A stretch of DNA of 64,000 bases from an uncultured Collinsella sp. (GCA_902494565.1 CABUTN010000001.1:87509-151508); one strand, 5' to 3'. Counted from the first letter of the stretch, positions 16,067 to 24,760 are shown. The notes: generated by a model not told the origin, from the letters alone. A program made the numbers and translations.

Positions 16067-16272
16067 GATGAATCCTCGCCGTTCTTTGCGCGCATATCAT
16101 TCAAACAGTAACGAACAAATTGTATCAGACTCGCGCGCGTCAAAAATGAACGCCCGCACAGCTCCAATCATCACTTTTTTGAGAAAAATACCCCCTGCTT
16201 TAGTGGGGTGTAGTGATAATCTCGCCTGTTCGCGCTACAGTTTGTCCGAAATACCTCGATGTTAGGAACCAA

Positions 16273-17325
16273 ATGATCACTTCCGAGCTTTTCGGCACCG
16301 CGCCGTGCGGTACCCCCGTTCATTGTTACACCCTCAACGGGCCCGAGATCTGCGTTCGCATTATGGACTATGGCGCCACCGTGTTGGGCATCGACGTGCC
16401 CGACATCCCCGGCAACGCGCGTGATGTGGTGCTGGGCTTCGATAAGCTCGAGGATTACTTTGACAACCCCGCCTGCTTTGGCGCGACCATCGGCCCCGTG
16501 GCCAACCGCACTGCAGGTGCCACGATCACCATCGCCGGCACGGACTGGCATATGCCCGCCAACGAGGGCACCAACAACCTGCACAGCGATCTTGAGCATG
16601 GTCTGCACAAGCGCGTATGGGACGTTGAGCTCGACGAGGTCCACAATGCCGTGCGCATGACCACCTCGCTTGAGGACGGTGAGCTGGGCCTTCCCGGCAA
16701 CCGCACCTTTACGGCCGTGTTTACCGTGACGCGCACCGGCTGCTTCCGTATCGAATATGGCTGTGAGAGCGACCGCGCCACGTACGTGTCCATGACCAAC
16801 CACACGTACTTTAACCTTGCCGGTCACAACGCCGGCATGGACTGTGAGCACTTCTTTGTTGCTAACGCTGCCCACTACCTGCCCATCAACGAGCAGAATA
16901 TCCCCACCGGAGAGATCGCTCCGGTCGAGGGCACGCCGTTTGACTTCCGTGAGCTGCGCCCCGTCGCGCCCGGCATGGAAGCCGACGACCCGCAGATTAA
17001 GCAGGCCCGTGGCTACGACCACTGCCTGTGCATCGATGGCTATCAGTACGGCCGTAATCTGCGCCGCGCGATGCACGTCGAGGAGATGTGGACCGGCCGT
17101 GAGCTGGACTATTACACCACTGCCCCGGGCGTGCAGCTCTACACCGGCAACTGGCTGGGCGACGAACACGCCAAAGACGATGCCAACTATGGTTGGGGCG
17201 CCGGCTTTGCCCTCGAGGCCGAAATGTATCCTGACACGCCGCACCATGCGCTGTTCCCCCAGGGCATCGTGGGCCCCGGTCATCCCTACAGCAATGTGAT
17301 TGAATACCACTTTATGAGGCACTAG
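16273..17325 (+). CDS. galM: Aldose 1-epimerase (galactose mutarotase)
   Basis: Interconverts alpha and beta anomers of aldoses. The 350-residue protein has the GalM beta-sandwich motifs: GPVANRTAGA near residue 78, the substrate-binding/catalytic His in MTNHTYFNLAGH, GYDHCLCID and the base Glu region FALEAEMYPDTPHH near the C-terminus. Start chosen at ATG 16273 (MITSELFG) with AGGAA upstream; an earlier in-frame ATG at 16213 lacks a site. Single gene, ends at a strong terminator; divergent DeoR regulator upstream. Confidence 0.9.
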   Translation: MITSELFGTAPCGTPVHCYTLNGPEICVRIMDYGATVLGIDVPDIPGNARDVVLGFDKLEDYFDNPACFGATIGPVANRTAGATITIAGTDWHMPANEGTNNLHSDLEHGLHKRVWDVELDEVHNAVRMTTSLEDGELGLPGNRTFTAVFTVTRTGCFRIEYGCESDRATYVSMTNHTYFNLAGHNAGMDCEHFFVANAAHYLPINEQNIPTGEIAPVEGTPFDFRELRPVAPGMEADDPQIKQARGYDHCLCIDGYQYGRNLRRAMHVEEMWTGRELDYYTTAPGVQLYTGNWLGDEHAKDDANYGWGAGFALEAEMYPDTPHHALFPQGIVGPGHPYSNVIEYHFMRH

Positions 17326-17353
17326 GCCCACAACGCGACATATCGCACAGCAA

Positions 17354-17385
17354 CGCCCGCCGGCACACCGCCGACGGGCGTTTTT
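17354..17385 (+). terminator. Intrinsic terminator after galM
   Basis: Stem CGCCCGCCGGC / GCCGACGGGCG with one mismatch, followed by TTTTT. Confidence 0.9.
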
Positions 17386-17430
17386 CATCTTTTGGGCTCT
17401 TTTTCGCTGTGACTGTATGAGTGACATATC

Positions 17431-17582
17431 AAAACTATGCCCATTTACTACGTTTAGCCCGGGATGCTCGACCATGCACCGGTTTTTGTTAAATGCGCGA
17501 GCCGTCTACCTGCGGTTTTGTTTTTCTCAAATTCGACATGCTCGGCGATAACCGATCAAACGTAGTAAATGGGCATAGTTTT
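17431..17582. repeat. 152-bp intergenic element with perfect 25-bp terminal inverted repeats
   Basis: AAAACTATGCCCATTTACTA plus CGTTT (17431-17455) is mirrored exactly at 17558-17582. The inside (about 100 bp) shows no reading frame. The spacer 17326-17649 contains only this element and the galM terminator. The form resembles a miniature inverted-repeat element or a large palindromic protein-binding site. Confidence 0.8.
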
Positions 17583-17649
17583 TGACAGGCGGCATCGCGC
17601 GCGTCCCTCGCAAGGGCAAAATGATCCGTTTTCCTCCGTCCCCAAGGGA

Positions 17650-18132
17650 TCAGTTGAACAGATTGTCGATGGGATCGGGGGCGGAACTGGGGAGATAGCG
17701 GATTTCTAGCTCTATGCCGAGTTCTTGCAGCTCTTTGAAGGCGGCGATGTCCATATCGTCTACGGCAACGGCAGGCGTTGCAGAGCGTTTGCCCTCCCCT
17801 GTCTGCATATGGCCAATGCTGATCTTGGTTATTGGCACACCACCCTTAACCAGCGCGAGCGCATCTGCGGGTGAGGCCACCATGACCAGAATCCATTGAC
17901 GCGGCGTTGCGGTATGAATGATATCGATGGTCCTTTGCACCGAGAAAAACCGTGTCCAAACGCCTTCTGGCGCCGCCACCCTCATGGGTGCCCATTGGCG
18001 CGAATCCGCCGCGATCTCATCGTTGACGATTAGGACAAGGTTGGAACCAGTCGCCTCGTTCCACAGCTCAATGTCTTGCCCGCAAATAAACCGGTCGTCG
18101 ATGCGTGTGAGAAGAATCTTGGGTTGAGCCAT
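17650..18132 (-). CDS. Orphan PTS mannose/sorbose-family IIB-like protein without the phospho-histidine
   Basis: The 160-residue protein aligns along its length with mannose/fructose/sorbose IIB subunits (LLTRIDDRFICGQDIELW, then VNDEIAADSRQ, VKGGVPITKISIGHMQTGEGKR). In active IIB proteins the loop reads R-x-D-x-R-L-I-H-G-Q and the His takes the phosphate; here the codon is TGC and Cys17 replaces it. The second IIB of this window (27980) keeps the His. No IIA, IIC or IID gene is adjacent. It may be a regulatory or degenerate IIB. Start at ATG 18132; longer frames begin at 18183 but lack family similarity. Confidence 0.8.
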   Translation of the reverse strand: MAQPKILLTRIDDRFICGQDIELWNEATGSNLVLIVNDEIAADSRQWAPMRVAAPEGVWTRFFSVQRTIDIIHTATPRQWILVMVASPADALALVKGGVPITKISIGHMQTGEGKRSATPAVAVDDMDIAAFKELQELGIELEIRYLPSSAPDPIDNLFN

Positions 18133-18221
18133 CGCCACCCCATTCTGTTTGAGACCCGTAAGAGCAAGACATCGCGTCTCCAATATTAGTGCATTTAAAG
18201 TGAGAAAAGCCGTCAGAACAC

Positions 18222-18250
18222 TTGCGCGGATGTGCGATGTCCCGTATCAT
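18222..18250 (+). promoter_or_regulatory. Probable promoter of tRNA-Thr
   Basis: TTGCGC (18222-18227), 17-bp spacer, TATCAT (18245-18250), about 40 bases before the tRNA. A small inverted repeat (TGACGC/GCGTCA, 18261-18279) follows. Confidence 0.5.
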
Positions 18251-18289
18251 AGACAGCCGTTGACGCCTCAGTTGCGTCATCATATGGCC

Positions 18290-18365
18290 GCCAGCGTAGC
18301 TCAGTTGGTAGAGCACCGCTCTCGTAAAGCGGGGGTCACCGGTTCGAGCCCGGTCGCTGGCTCCA
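18290..18365 (+). tRNA. tRNA-Thr (anticodon CGT)
   Basis: A full cloverleaf can be drawn: acceptor GCCAGCG pairs with CGCTGGC, D-arm GCTCAGTTGGTAGAGC, anticodon arm CGCTCTCGTAAAGCG with CGT at 18323-18325, T-arm CCGGTTCGAGCCCGG. The CCA end is encoded (18363-18365). CGT reads ACG threonine codons. Confidence 0.96.
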
Positions 18366-18375
18366 TTGCACAAGA

Positions 18376-18400
18376 TAGCCGCCTTTGGGCGGCTTTTTTG
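18376..18400 (+). terminator. Terminator after tRNA-Thr
   Basis: AGCCGCC / GGGCGGCT stem with a three-base loop and a run of six T. Confidence 0.85.
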
Positions 18401-18466
18401 TTGTCGATTATGGGCGCGCGCCAATCCACGCATCGCCACGTCGATCGCTTCCTACTCAAAAACAGA

Positions 18467-18544
18467 AAACCCCACCAAACGTGATTTCCCTTAGGGAAAC
18501 ACGCTTGGCGGGGTCGTAGCGTGATTCCCCTAGGGGAATCACGC
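18467..18544 (-). repeat. Double hairpin, duplicate of the nag-cluster terminator
   Basis: A terminator-type stem (CCCCACCAAACGTG / CACGCTTGGCGGGG) is followed by a perfect 26-bp palindrome at 18519-18544 (half GCGTGATTCCCCT). Almost the same pair is found downstream of yhcH at 30617-30697. Here it follows a dead yhcH/nagA remnant, so the whole 3' end of that cluster was copied. Confidence 0.8.
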
Positions 18545-18575
18545 CATCAGACGAACAGCTCAACCGAGCAGCTCG

Positions 18576-18732
18576 TTACTCCTCCCAGTAAGCGTCGGCA
18601 AGCAGCTTACTCGGCGAACGCATTACCAAAGCTGTTGCCGCCCACATACGTCTCGACCAGGGTAAGGTCGGGATTGAACACGACTGTGTCAGCGTCGCGC
18701 TCCGGCATAATGCTACTGCACTTATCGTCGAC
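18576..18732 (-). pseudogene. Remnant of a yhcH-nagA pair (3' ends only)
   Basis: On the minus strand 18607-18732 encodes DDKCSSIMPERDADTVVFNP and the following ...YVGGNSFGNAFAE end, matching the last 40 residues of NagA at 31235 in 35 positions. Directly after it (18576-18608) come the last ten residues of YhcH (KLLADAYWEE) and its stop. Gene order equals the intact nagA2-yhcH cluster, but nearly all of yhcH and the 5' part of nagA are deleted, the junction lying in AAGCAGCTTACTCGG. Nothing else is seen in the rest of the 406-base spacer 18366-18771. Confidence 0.85.
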
Positions 18733-18771
18733 AGGAGCTAGCAAGCGATGCCGGGGCCGACGCCCAAGCCC

Positions 18772-19707
18772 TTACAGCTCGGTCACGACAACGCCGTTGT
18801 AGACCTCGTCCCAACGGTCCATGACCAGATGGCCAGTCATGGGATCCATGGCATTGAGCTTGCCGCAGGTGTTGGCGGTACGCAGCACCGTCTCGTCGTC
18901 TGCGCCAGCAGCAATGGCATGCGCGAAGCCAGCGATAGTGGAGTCACCAGAGCCCGTGGCGTTAACGGCAGGGATATCGGGCGTCTTTGCGCGGAACGCA
19001 CGGCCATTGTGGAAGCCAACGGAGCCGGCAGCGCCCATGGACACGACGACCCAGGGGATATCGGAGAAGCGGGCATCAGAGGCGAGCGCGGCGCGGAGCT
19101 CGTCCACATCGTCGGTAGTAAAGCTCGTGCCCAGAAGGCCGTTGATCTCGGTCAGGTTAGGCTTGACCAGCTCGGGCTTAATTTCGGACTTAAGGGCGGC
19201 CTCGAGCGAAGCACCCGAGGTATCGAGCAGCACCTTGGCACCGGCGTTCTCGGCAATGCCCGTGATCTTGGCATAGTAGTCTGCCTCGACACCGCGGGGT
19301 AGCGAACCCGAGATGGTAACGACAGCGGCCTTGCCCGCAAGCTCAGTAAACTTGGCGGTAAAGGCATCGAGCTCCTCGGGGGCAATCGTCGGGCCGCTCT
19401 CGAGCAGCTCGGTCTGGTTGCCGGCGTGGAGGATGTTGAGGCAAATACGAGTCTCGCCCTTGATGAGTACAAAATCATTCTTAATGCCGTTGGCATCCAT
19501 GAGCTCAGCCATGTAGGCGCCCATGTGGCCACCGAGCAGACCGGTCGCCACAACGTCGTCGCCCAGCTGACCCAGCACACGGGCCACGTTGAGGCCCTTG
19601 CCGCCAGCGGTCTTTTCGGGCGTCACACGGTTAACGTCGTCGATAATGAGCTCATCGAGCTGATAGCGCGTATCGACAGACGGGTTCATCGTAACGGTGA
19701 GGATCAT
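18772..19707 (-). CDS. PfkB-family sugar-phosphate kinase, tagatose-6-phosphate kinase / 1-phosphofructokinase type
   Basis: Cytoplasmic kinase of 311 residues in the LacC/FruK branch: N-terminal MILTVTMNPSVDTRYQ, substrate region TAGGKGLNVARVLGQLG, and the C-terminal PfkB signature NATGSGDSTIAGF with the catalytic Asp in GSGDS. Given agaS and nagA nearby on the same strand, phosphorylation of tagatose 6-phosphate to tagatose 1,6-bisphosphate is the likely reaction; 1-phosphofructokinase activity is the alternative. The next step, an aldolase, is not in the window. It lies 59 bases after the mutarotase-like gene and probably shares its transcript. Confidence 0.88.
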   Translation of the reverse strand: MILTVTMNPSVDTRYQLDELIIDDVNRVTPEKTAGGKGLNVARVLGQLGDDVVATGLLGGHMGAYMAELMDANGIKNDFVLIKGETRICLNILHAGNQTELLESGPTIAPEELDAFTAKFTELAGKAAVVTISGSLPRGVEADYYAKITGIAENAGAKVLLDTSGASLEAALKSEIKPELVKPNLTEINGLLGTSFTTDDVDELRAALASDARFSDIPWVVVSMGAAGSVGFHNGRAFRAKTPDIPAVNATGSGDSTIAGFAHAIAAGADDETVLRTANTCGKLNAMDPMTGHLVMDRWDEVYNGVVVTEL

Positions 19708-19766
19708 TTTTAGCTCCTTATCTCGCAGGCTCCTTGTGCCTCGCGATACGAGTCGACAAAACGGAA

Positions 19767-20648
19767 TTACAGAATCTCAATCGTGAACGAGCGAACGACG
19801 GTCTCCTTGGGCTTGGCGACAAGGCAGCCGCGCTTATGCTCAAGTACGTCGTCCTCATCGGAACAGGTCGAGAGGCCACCCCAGGGTTCAACTGCCACAA
19901 AATCGCCCTCGGGCTTACTCCACACAATGAGATACGGGAAGCCCTCAAAGCTCAGGCGGACGCCCTTGTCCTCCCCCTTCTTAGAAAGCGTGACCTGGCG
20001 GCTCTCGAGCACGTCAAAGATGGTCTCCGCAAAATCGAAGAGCTCGTGCGACAGGGGCAGCGTCTTTCCCACCATGGGGTTCTTGGAGCGGTTTGCCACG
20101 TCAATCAAGCCAGTCGAAGGGACGGCAGTGCAAAGCTCAGCAGCCTCGTCCTTCTCAAAGCGCAGCTCGTAGTCCGTATAGGCCTCGCCCTCATCGAGCG
20201 GACACCTAAAGCCGGGATGACCGCCGATAAAGAACGGCATGTCCTCGGTGCCCTCGTTGGTGACCTCGTAGGAAACGCGCACGGTAGCGTCCTCGAGCGT
20301 ATAGCGGGCGACAAGCTTAAACGGATACGGATAATCGCTCAGCAGCGCGGCGTTATCCTCCGAAGCCAGGCACATCGCCAGCTCGTTCTCGCTCTGGCTC
20401 AGCAGCTTCCACTCTTGCTTGCGCGCAAACCCGTGGCGGGCGAGCTTCACGTGATGCCCGGCAAACGTCATGGCATTGTTGTCGCGCAAGCCTCCGCAAA
20501 TCGGGAAGCAAATCGGTGCCTGGCCGGACCACACTGCGGGATCGCCCTGCCACAAATACTCGCGACCTCCGGCCTCGATCGAGGTAAACGAACCACCAGC
20601 CGTGGACACCTTAATAGAAATCGAATCGTTGGAGAGAGCGTATTCCAT
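19767..20648 (-). CDS. Aldose 1-epimerase-like protein (LacX type)
   Basis: A 293-residue mutarotase-fold protein (KVSTAGGSFTSIEAGGREYL, FPICGGLRDN, KLARHGFARKQEW, PFFIGGHPGFRCPL). The GHPGF and HGFAR motifs are those of the LacX/YeaD-like branch, distinct from GalM at 16273. In lactic acid bacteria lacX accompanies tagatose-6-phosphate pathway genes, which fits the downstream kinase. It starts with ATG at 20648, divergent from the flavodoxin-like gene at 20804. Confidence 0.87.
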   Translation of the reverse strand: MEYALSNDSISIKVSTAGGSFTSIEAGGREYLWQGDPAVWSGQAPICFPICGGLRDNNAMTFAGHHVKLARHGFARKQEWKLLSQSENELAMCLASEDNAALLSDYPYPFKLVARYTLEDATVRVSYEVTNEGTEDMPFFIGGHPGFRCPLDEGEAYTDYELRFEKDEAAELCTAVPSTGLIDVANRSKNPMVGKTLPLSHELFDFAETIFDVLESRQVTLSKKGEDKGVRLSFEGFPYLIVWSKPEGDFVAVEPWGGLSTCSDEDDVLEHKRGCLVAKPKETVVRSFTIEIL

Positions 20649-20803
20649 TGCCCATCCTTTCGAACAACTGCTTTTGCTCGCAAGTACCTGTCTCGGCCCT
20701 GACCAAAGGACAAACCCGCACGTTCACCGATGCATCCGGTATCCCAGGCATGCGACGGGGCACCATACAGACATTGATGCAATTACAGCTGAAAGGCCTT
20801 CTT

Positions 20804-21387
20804 ATGCGAACCATCATCCTCTATGCCTCGCGCCACCACGGCAATACAAAAAGCTCGTGGACGCCATCGTCGAGGCGCACCCCGAAATCGATACCCTCGA
20901 CGTCAAGGCGCTTGGCAAAAACGAGTACCCCGACCTGCACGAATACCATCTGATTGGCGTCGCCACGGGCATCTATTACTCCGAGATCGACAAGGACATG
21001 GCACGCGTGCTCACTAACGTGCTGCAGCCGCAGAACAAGGTGTTTGGCCTTATGACCTACGGTGGCAAAAACAAGTGGTACGGCAAGGATATCGATGGTA
21101 TCTGCCGCATGAGGCAGGCCATCTTTATGGAGGTCTACGGCTGCCCCGGCTTTGATACGTGGGGGCCGTTCAAACTCACCGGCGGTGTCCAAAAAGGACA
21201 CCCGACCGCTGAAGAAATTAAGGGCGCCGTCGACTTCTTCGACAAGATCGAAGACGAGTACGGCGACATCATCGTCGAAGAGTATGCCAAGCGCGAGAAG
21301 CGTCTAGCCTACGAGAAGGAGCATCCTGTAGGAGGCCTGGTGGCCGGCGTCAAGCGCACGGCAAAGAAGATCGCTAACAAGCTGTAA
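20804..21387 (+). pseudogene. Flavodoxin-domain protein with a frameshift near its start
   Basis: The first 16 residues from ATG 20804 (GAAAGG upstream) read MRTIILYASRHHGNTK, a typical flavodoxin FMN-loop start. The continuation KLVDAIVEAHPEIDTLDVKA ... is in a different frame and runs intact to 21387 (about 180 residues, including the second FMN loop VATGIYYSEIDKDMARVL). The shift is at the run of five A at 20848-20852; one more A would join both frames exactly. It may be a real inactivating deletion, a phase-variable tract, or a sequencing error. Family members are electron carriers or flavodoxin-like oxidoreductases. Confidence 0.82.
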
Positions 21388-21418
21388 CTGTAAAGGTGCT
21401 TTTGAGCGTTTAACCCAT

Positions 21419-21456
21419 ACGGCGGGTCCGAGCAGATTCGGGCCCGCCGTTTTTTC
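21419..21456. terminator. Terminator between convergent flavodoxin and nagA
   Basis: ACGGCGGGTCCGA / TTCGGGCCCGCCGT stem followed by TTTTTT on the plus strand. Confidence 0.85.
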
Positions 21457-21461
21457 TATCG

Positions 21462-22631
21462 TTACTCGGTAAAGGCGTTGCCGACGCTCTGACCGCCAAC
21501 ATACGTCTCGACGAGAGTGAGCTCATGGTCGAACACGACAAAGTCGGCGTCGCGACCCGGCATGATGCTGCCGCACTTATCCTCGATGTGCGCAGAGCGA
21601 GCCGGCACCTCGGTTGCCATGCGAATGGCGATATCGGCGCTGGCGATGCCCCAGTCGACGATGTTCTTGACGCCCTGGGCAAGCGTGAGCACCGAGCCGG
21701 CAATGCTCTTGCCGTCGGCGAGCCAGCACAGGTTGTCCTTCATGATGACGTCCATGCCACCACTGGTGTAGCTGCCCTCGGGCATGCCGCCGCAACCCAG
21801 GCAGTCGGTAATGAGCACCGTGTGCTGCCAGCCCTTGGCCTGCAGCAGCGCCTTGATGGCAGCAGGGTTAACGTGCTTGCCGTCACAGATGATCTCGGCG
21901 TAGGTCTCGGGCGTGGACATGGCAGCGCCCACGACACCGGGCTCACGGTGATGCAGCCCGCGCTGGCCGTTATAGGTATGCGTAAAGCAGCTGGCACCGG
22001 CGTTGATGGCAGCGATGCACTCATCGTAGGTGGCGTCGGAGTGACCGATGCTGGTCACCACACCCTTGGCGTTCAGAGCAGCCGCATAAGCAGCGGCACC
22101 GTCGCGCTCGGCCGCCATGGCGCTCTTGACGATGCGACCACCCGCAGCCTCCTGCCACTGATCAAAGATCTCCTCGGAGGGATCGATAAGATAAGCGGGG
22201 TTCTGCGCGCCCACGTGCTTCATGGTAAAGAAGGGGCCCTCCAGGTAGATGCCCTGAATGCGAGCACCGCAGAAGTCGGGGCCGCGACCCTCGTCCGCCT
22301 GAGCGATGGCGGCGCAGGCGTCCTTGATCTGTTCGACGCCATCGGTGAACGTCGTGGGCAGCCAGCTGGTGGTACCGCGACGGGCGAGCTCGGTCGAGCT
22401 GATATCGATGCCCACGGGATCATTATCGGTAGTTGAGTGGTTGTAGAAGCCATGGATGTGAGTATCGACCATACCCGGTGCGATCCACGACCCCGTGTAG
22501 TCCTTAATCTCGCAAGAGGGCTCGTCGGCCTGCCAGGCGCCAAAGACGCCATCCTCGACCATAAGATAGCCGCCCAGTTGCGGGCCTGCCGGCAAGAAGA
22601 ACTTGTCAGCCTTAATTGCGTACGTGCTCAT
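21462..22631 (-). CDS. nagA: N-acetylhexosamine-6-phosphate deacetylase (copy 1)
   Basis: Removes acetate from GlcNAc-6-P (or GalNAc-6-P). Full-length amidohydrolase of 389 residues: metal motif VDTHIHGFYNH, YLEGPFF, SIGHSDATYDEC, THTYNGQRGLHHREPG, ICDGKHVNP and the catalytic Asp in ITDCLGCGG. The ATG at 22631 has AAGGAG seven bases upstream; an in-frame GTG at 22637 touches that site. It lies downstream of agaS but behind a terminator, so it may have its own promoter. A close paralogue of identical length is at 31235. Because agaS and a tagatose-phosphate-type kinase are neighbours, this copy may serve GalNAc (inference). Confidence 0.92.
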   Translation of the reverse strand: MSTYAIKADKFFLPAGPQLGGYLMVEDGVFGAWQADEPSCEIKDYTGSWIAPGMVDTHIHGFYNHSTTDNDPVGIDISSTELARRGTTSWLPTTFTDGVEQIKDACAAIAQADEGRGPDFCGARIQGIYLEGPFFTMKHVGAQNPAYLIDPSEEIFDQWQEAAGGRIVKSAMAAERDGAAAYAAALNAKGVVTSIGHSDATYDECIAAINAGASCFTHTYNGQRGLHHREPGVVGAAMSTPETYAEIICDGKHVNPAAIKALLQAKGWQHTVLITDCLGCGGMPEGSYTSGGMDVIMKDNLCWLADGKSIAGSVLTLAQGVKNIVDWGIASADIAIRMATEVPARSAHIEDKCGSIMPGRDADFVVFDHELTLVETYVGGQSVGNAFTE

Positions 22632-22691
22632 ATGCACTCCTTGCTTCTAAAGCAGTTGACTGTGGTGATGCTATACCCAGCTCAGGTAAAA

Positions 22692-22731
22692 CAAAAAGCG
22701 CCCGCCCGCCGTTATGAGCGGACGGGCGCCC
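22692..22731 (-). terminator. Terminator after agaS
   Basis: On the minus strand GGCGCCCGTCCGC pairs with GGCGGGCGGGCGC, followed by TTTTTGTTTT. Confidence 0.87.
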
Positions 22732-22747
22732 TTACAGAGGGACGCGA

Positions 22748-23914
22748 TTAAGCGGTGAAGGGGTGAATCGTCACGCCCTTGACCACGCGGTTGACCGTGC
22801 CGGTGGGGCTCGGCGTATCGGGTGTGTTGCCCACGCGCACGGAGTTGAGCAGGCTGATGGCCTGGGCAAACATCACGAACGGCAGAGCGAGGTAGCCCTC
22901 GGGAAGCGCTTCGTAGCCCTTAAAGGTGAAGGACTCACCCTCATAGACGGTGGCACCTTCCTGCTGAACGGCGATGGTGTGCTGAGCGATCTCGTCGCCA
23001 CCGATCTCGTTGAGGATGTCGATGTCGTACTGACGGGTGTAGGCGTCGTTGTTGACGAACACGAAGACGAGCGTCTTATCGTCGACGAAGGACTTAGGTC
23101 CATGACGATAGCCCATGGAGGTGTCGTAGGAAGTAGCGACCAGACCGTGAGCCAGCTCGAGGATCTTGAGCTGGCTCTCCTGGGCAAGGCCACCGAAGGA
23201 GCCAGAACCCAAGTAGGTCACGCGGTTGAAGTCGCCAGCCAGGTAATCGGCGATCTCGGGCTCACGGGAGATGACCTCCTCGCCCATCTTGGCGATGGTC
23301 TCGACCCACTCGGCCTTCTGCTCGTCAGAGGCAGTGTCGAAAATAAGGGTGGAGAGCAGGGTCATGCAGGAATAAGAACCGGTCATGGCGAAGCCCTTGT
23401 CGTTGGCGCGCGGAATGAGCAGCGTCAGCGCGTTGGGATCATCGGCAGACTCGACAGCGAGCTTGCCCTCGGGAGCGCAGGTGATGTTGAGGAACTTGAC
23501 GTTGTGGACGAGCTCCTTGGCAACGGCAACGGCGGCAAGGCTCTCGGGGCTGTTGCCAGAGCGGGCAAAGGAAACCACGAGCGTGGGATCCTCGGCGCGC
23601 AGAAAGTCGCGCGGGGCGCTCACGATGTCGGTCGTGGCGATGGGCTTAAAGTCGTAGAGATCAGTGTTGCCAGCGTGACGCAGGTACGGGGCGCAGGTAT
23701 CGCCAACGTAGTCGGACGTACCGGCACCGGTGAAGACAACGGACAGACGACCCTCGTCCATGGCGCGAGCCTCGGCCAGGAAGGCCTCGATGGCCTCCTT
23801 GTTCTCGCGATAGATGTTGAGCGTATCACGCCAAAGCTCGGGCTGCTGAGCAATCTCGGCCGTGGTGATCTGGGCGCCGAGCTCGGTGAGCTCCTCGACA
23901 CTCTTCTCGAACAT
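22748..23914 (-). CDS. agaS: SIS-domain aldose/ketose isomerase-deaminase
   Basis: AgaS-type protein with two SIS domains (388 residues): first SIS VVFTGAGTSDYVGD and VVSFARSGNSPESLAA, second SIS VTYLGSGSFGGLAQES and TSMGYRHGPKSFV. AgaS converts galactosamine 6-phosphate to tagatose 6-phosphate plus ammonia in the GalNAc pathway. In Streptococcus pneumoniae it also follows bgaC and a mannose-family PTS, the same order as here. The gene starts at ATG 23914; 111 bases separate it from the upstream GntR gene. Confidence 0.92.
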   Translation of the reverse strand: MFEKSVEELTELGAQITTAEIAQQPELWRDTLNIYRENKEAIEAFLAEARAMDEGRLSVVFTGAGTSDYVGDTCAPYLRHAGNTDLYDFKPIATTDIVSAPRDFLRAEDPTLVVSFARSGNSPESLAAVAVAKELVHNVKFLNITCAPEGKLAVESADDPNALTLLIPRANDKGFAMTGSYSCMTLLSTLIFDTASDEQKAEWVETIAKMGEEVISREPEIADYLAGDFNRVTYLGSGSFGGLAQESQLKILELAHGLVATSYDTSMGYRHGPKSFVDDKTLVFVFVNNDAYTRQYDIDILNEIGGDEIAQHTIAVQQEGATVYEGESFTFKGYEALPEGYLALPFVMFAQAISLLNSVRVGNTPDTPSPTGTVNRVVKGVTIHPFTA

Positions 23915-24025
23915 TTCTAATACCTCTTTCTTTACTAAATTGTCTGATATATAAAGACTTAATCTGAAAAGTTAAATCGGGTAGTAGTCATAGGCTGTTT
24001 TTCTTTCGTTAACACTCGTATCCGA

Positions 24026-24760
24026 TTACAGAGTATCTCGATAATGAGAAATCCTGTACTTAAACTTGTCCGCACGAGCCACCGAAAGCGTAAACTCGAC
24101 AACATCATTTTGGGTGTTGTGAGTAGTTCGGACTATGTCCAGAACTGGCGCACCCTCACCAATACCTAGAAGCCGAGCGTCACATGGACGTGCTATACCC
24201 GCAGAGAACTCCTCATCCGCTACTCGAATTTTCTGCTGATAATCCTGCTCAATGACATCGTAAAGGGGCTTCTGTTCGAGTAGAGGACGCTTGAGTGAAA
24301 TAAAGAGCCTTGCTGGAAGATAGCTACGCTCAACCATCATAGGAATACCATCTGCCATTCGTAAACGTTTGAGCTTTAATACCTTTTCACCCAAATGAAT
24401 CCCCATTTGCATCGAGAGCGTTTTATCTGCTTCCATTTCACAGAACTCTAAGATGGTTGTTTCTGGCAGCCGGCCCATCGCTTTCATCTGTTCAGTAAAA
24501 CTGTACGATTGGGTAAGATTTGTTGCTTGAGCTAGTCGATCGGCAACAAACGTACCGCGACCTTGTTTTCGCACAATCCGACCAAGATACTCAAGTTCCT
24601 GAATTGCAAGCCGGACAGTCGACCGCGAAAGCCCGAAACGTTCGGCAAGCTCACGTTCGGACGGAATCAAATCACCTGGCTGATATTCATGATCAATTTT
24701 TTCGATCAGAATATCTACGAGCTGGTCATATAGCGGTTGTCTGTGCCTTGTGCACGTCAT
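24026..24760 (-). CDS. GntR-family (UTRA) transcriptional regulator
   Basis: HutC-type regulator of about 244 residues: winged helix QPLYDQLVDILIEKIDHEYQ, LIPSERELAERFGLSRSTVR, GRGTFVADRL, and UTRA domain (KLKRLRMADGIPMMVERSYL, VIEQDYQQKIRVADEEF). ATG 24760 has GGAG seven bases upstream; the GTG at 24772 has none. It sits between the PTS genes and agaS and probably responds to an amino-sugar phosphate. It is a close paralogue of the regulator at 32548 (same VADEEF/VAEEEF and EGAPVLD blocks), so the two may share sites. Confidence 0.9.
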   Translation of the reverse strand: MTCTRHRQPLYDQLVDILIEKIDHEYQPGDLIPSERELAERFGLSRSTVRLAIQELEYLGRIVRKQGRGTFVADRLAQATNLTQSYSFTEQMKAMGRLPETTILEFCEMEADKTLSMQMGIHLGEKVLKLKRLRMADGIPMMVERSYLPARLFISLKRPLLEQKPLYDVIEQDYQQKIRVADEEFSAGIARPCDARLLGIGEGAPVLDIVRTTHNTQNDVVEFTLSVARADKFKYRISHYRDTL

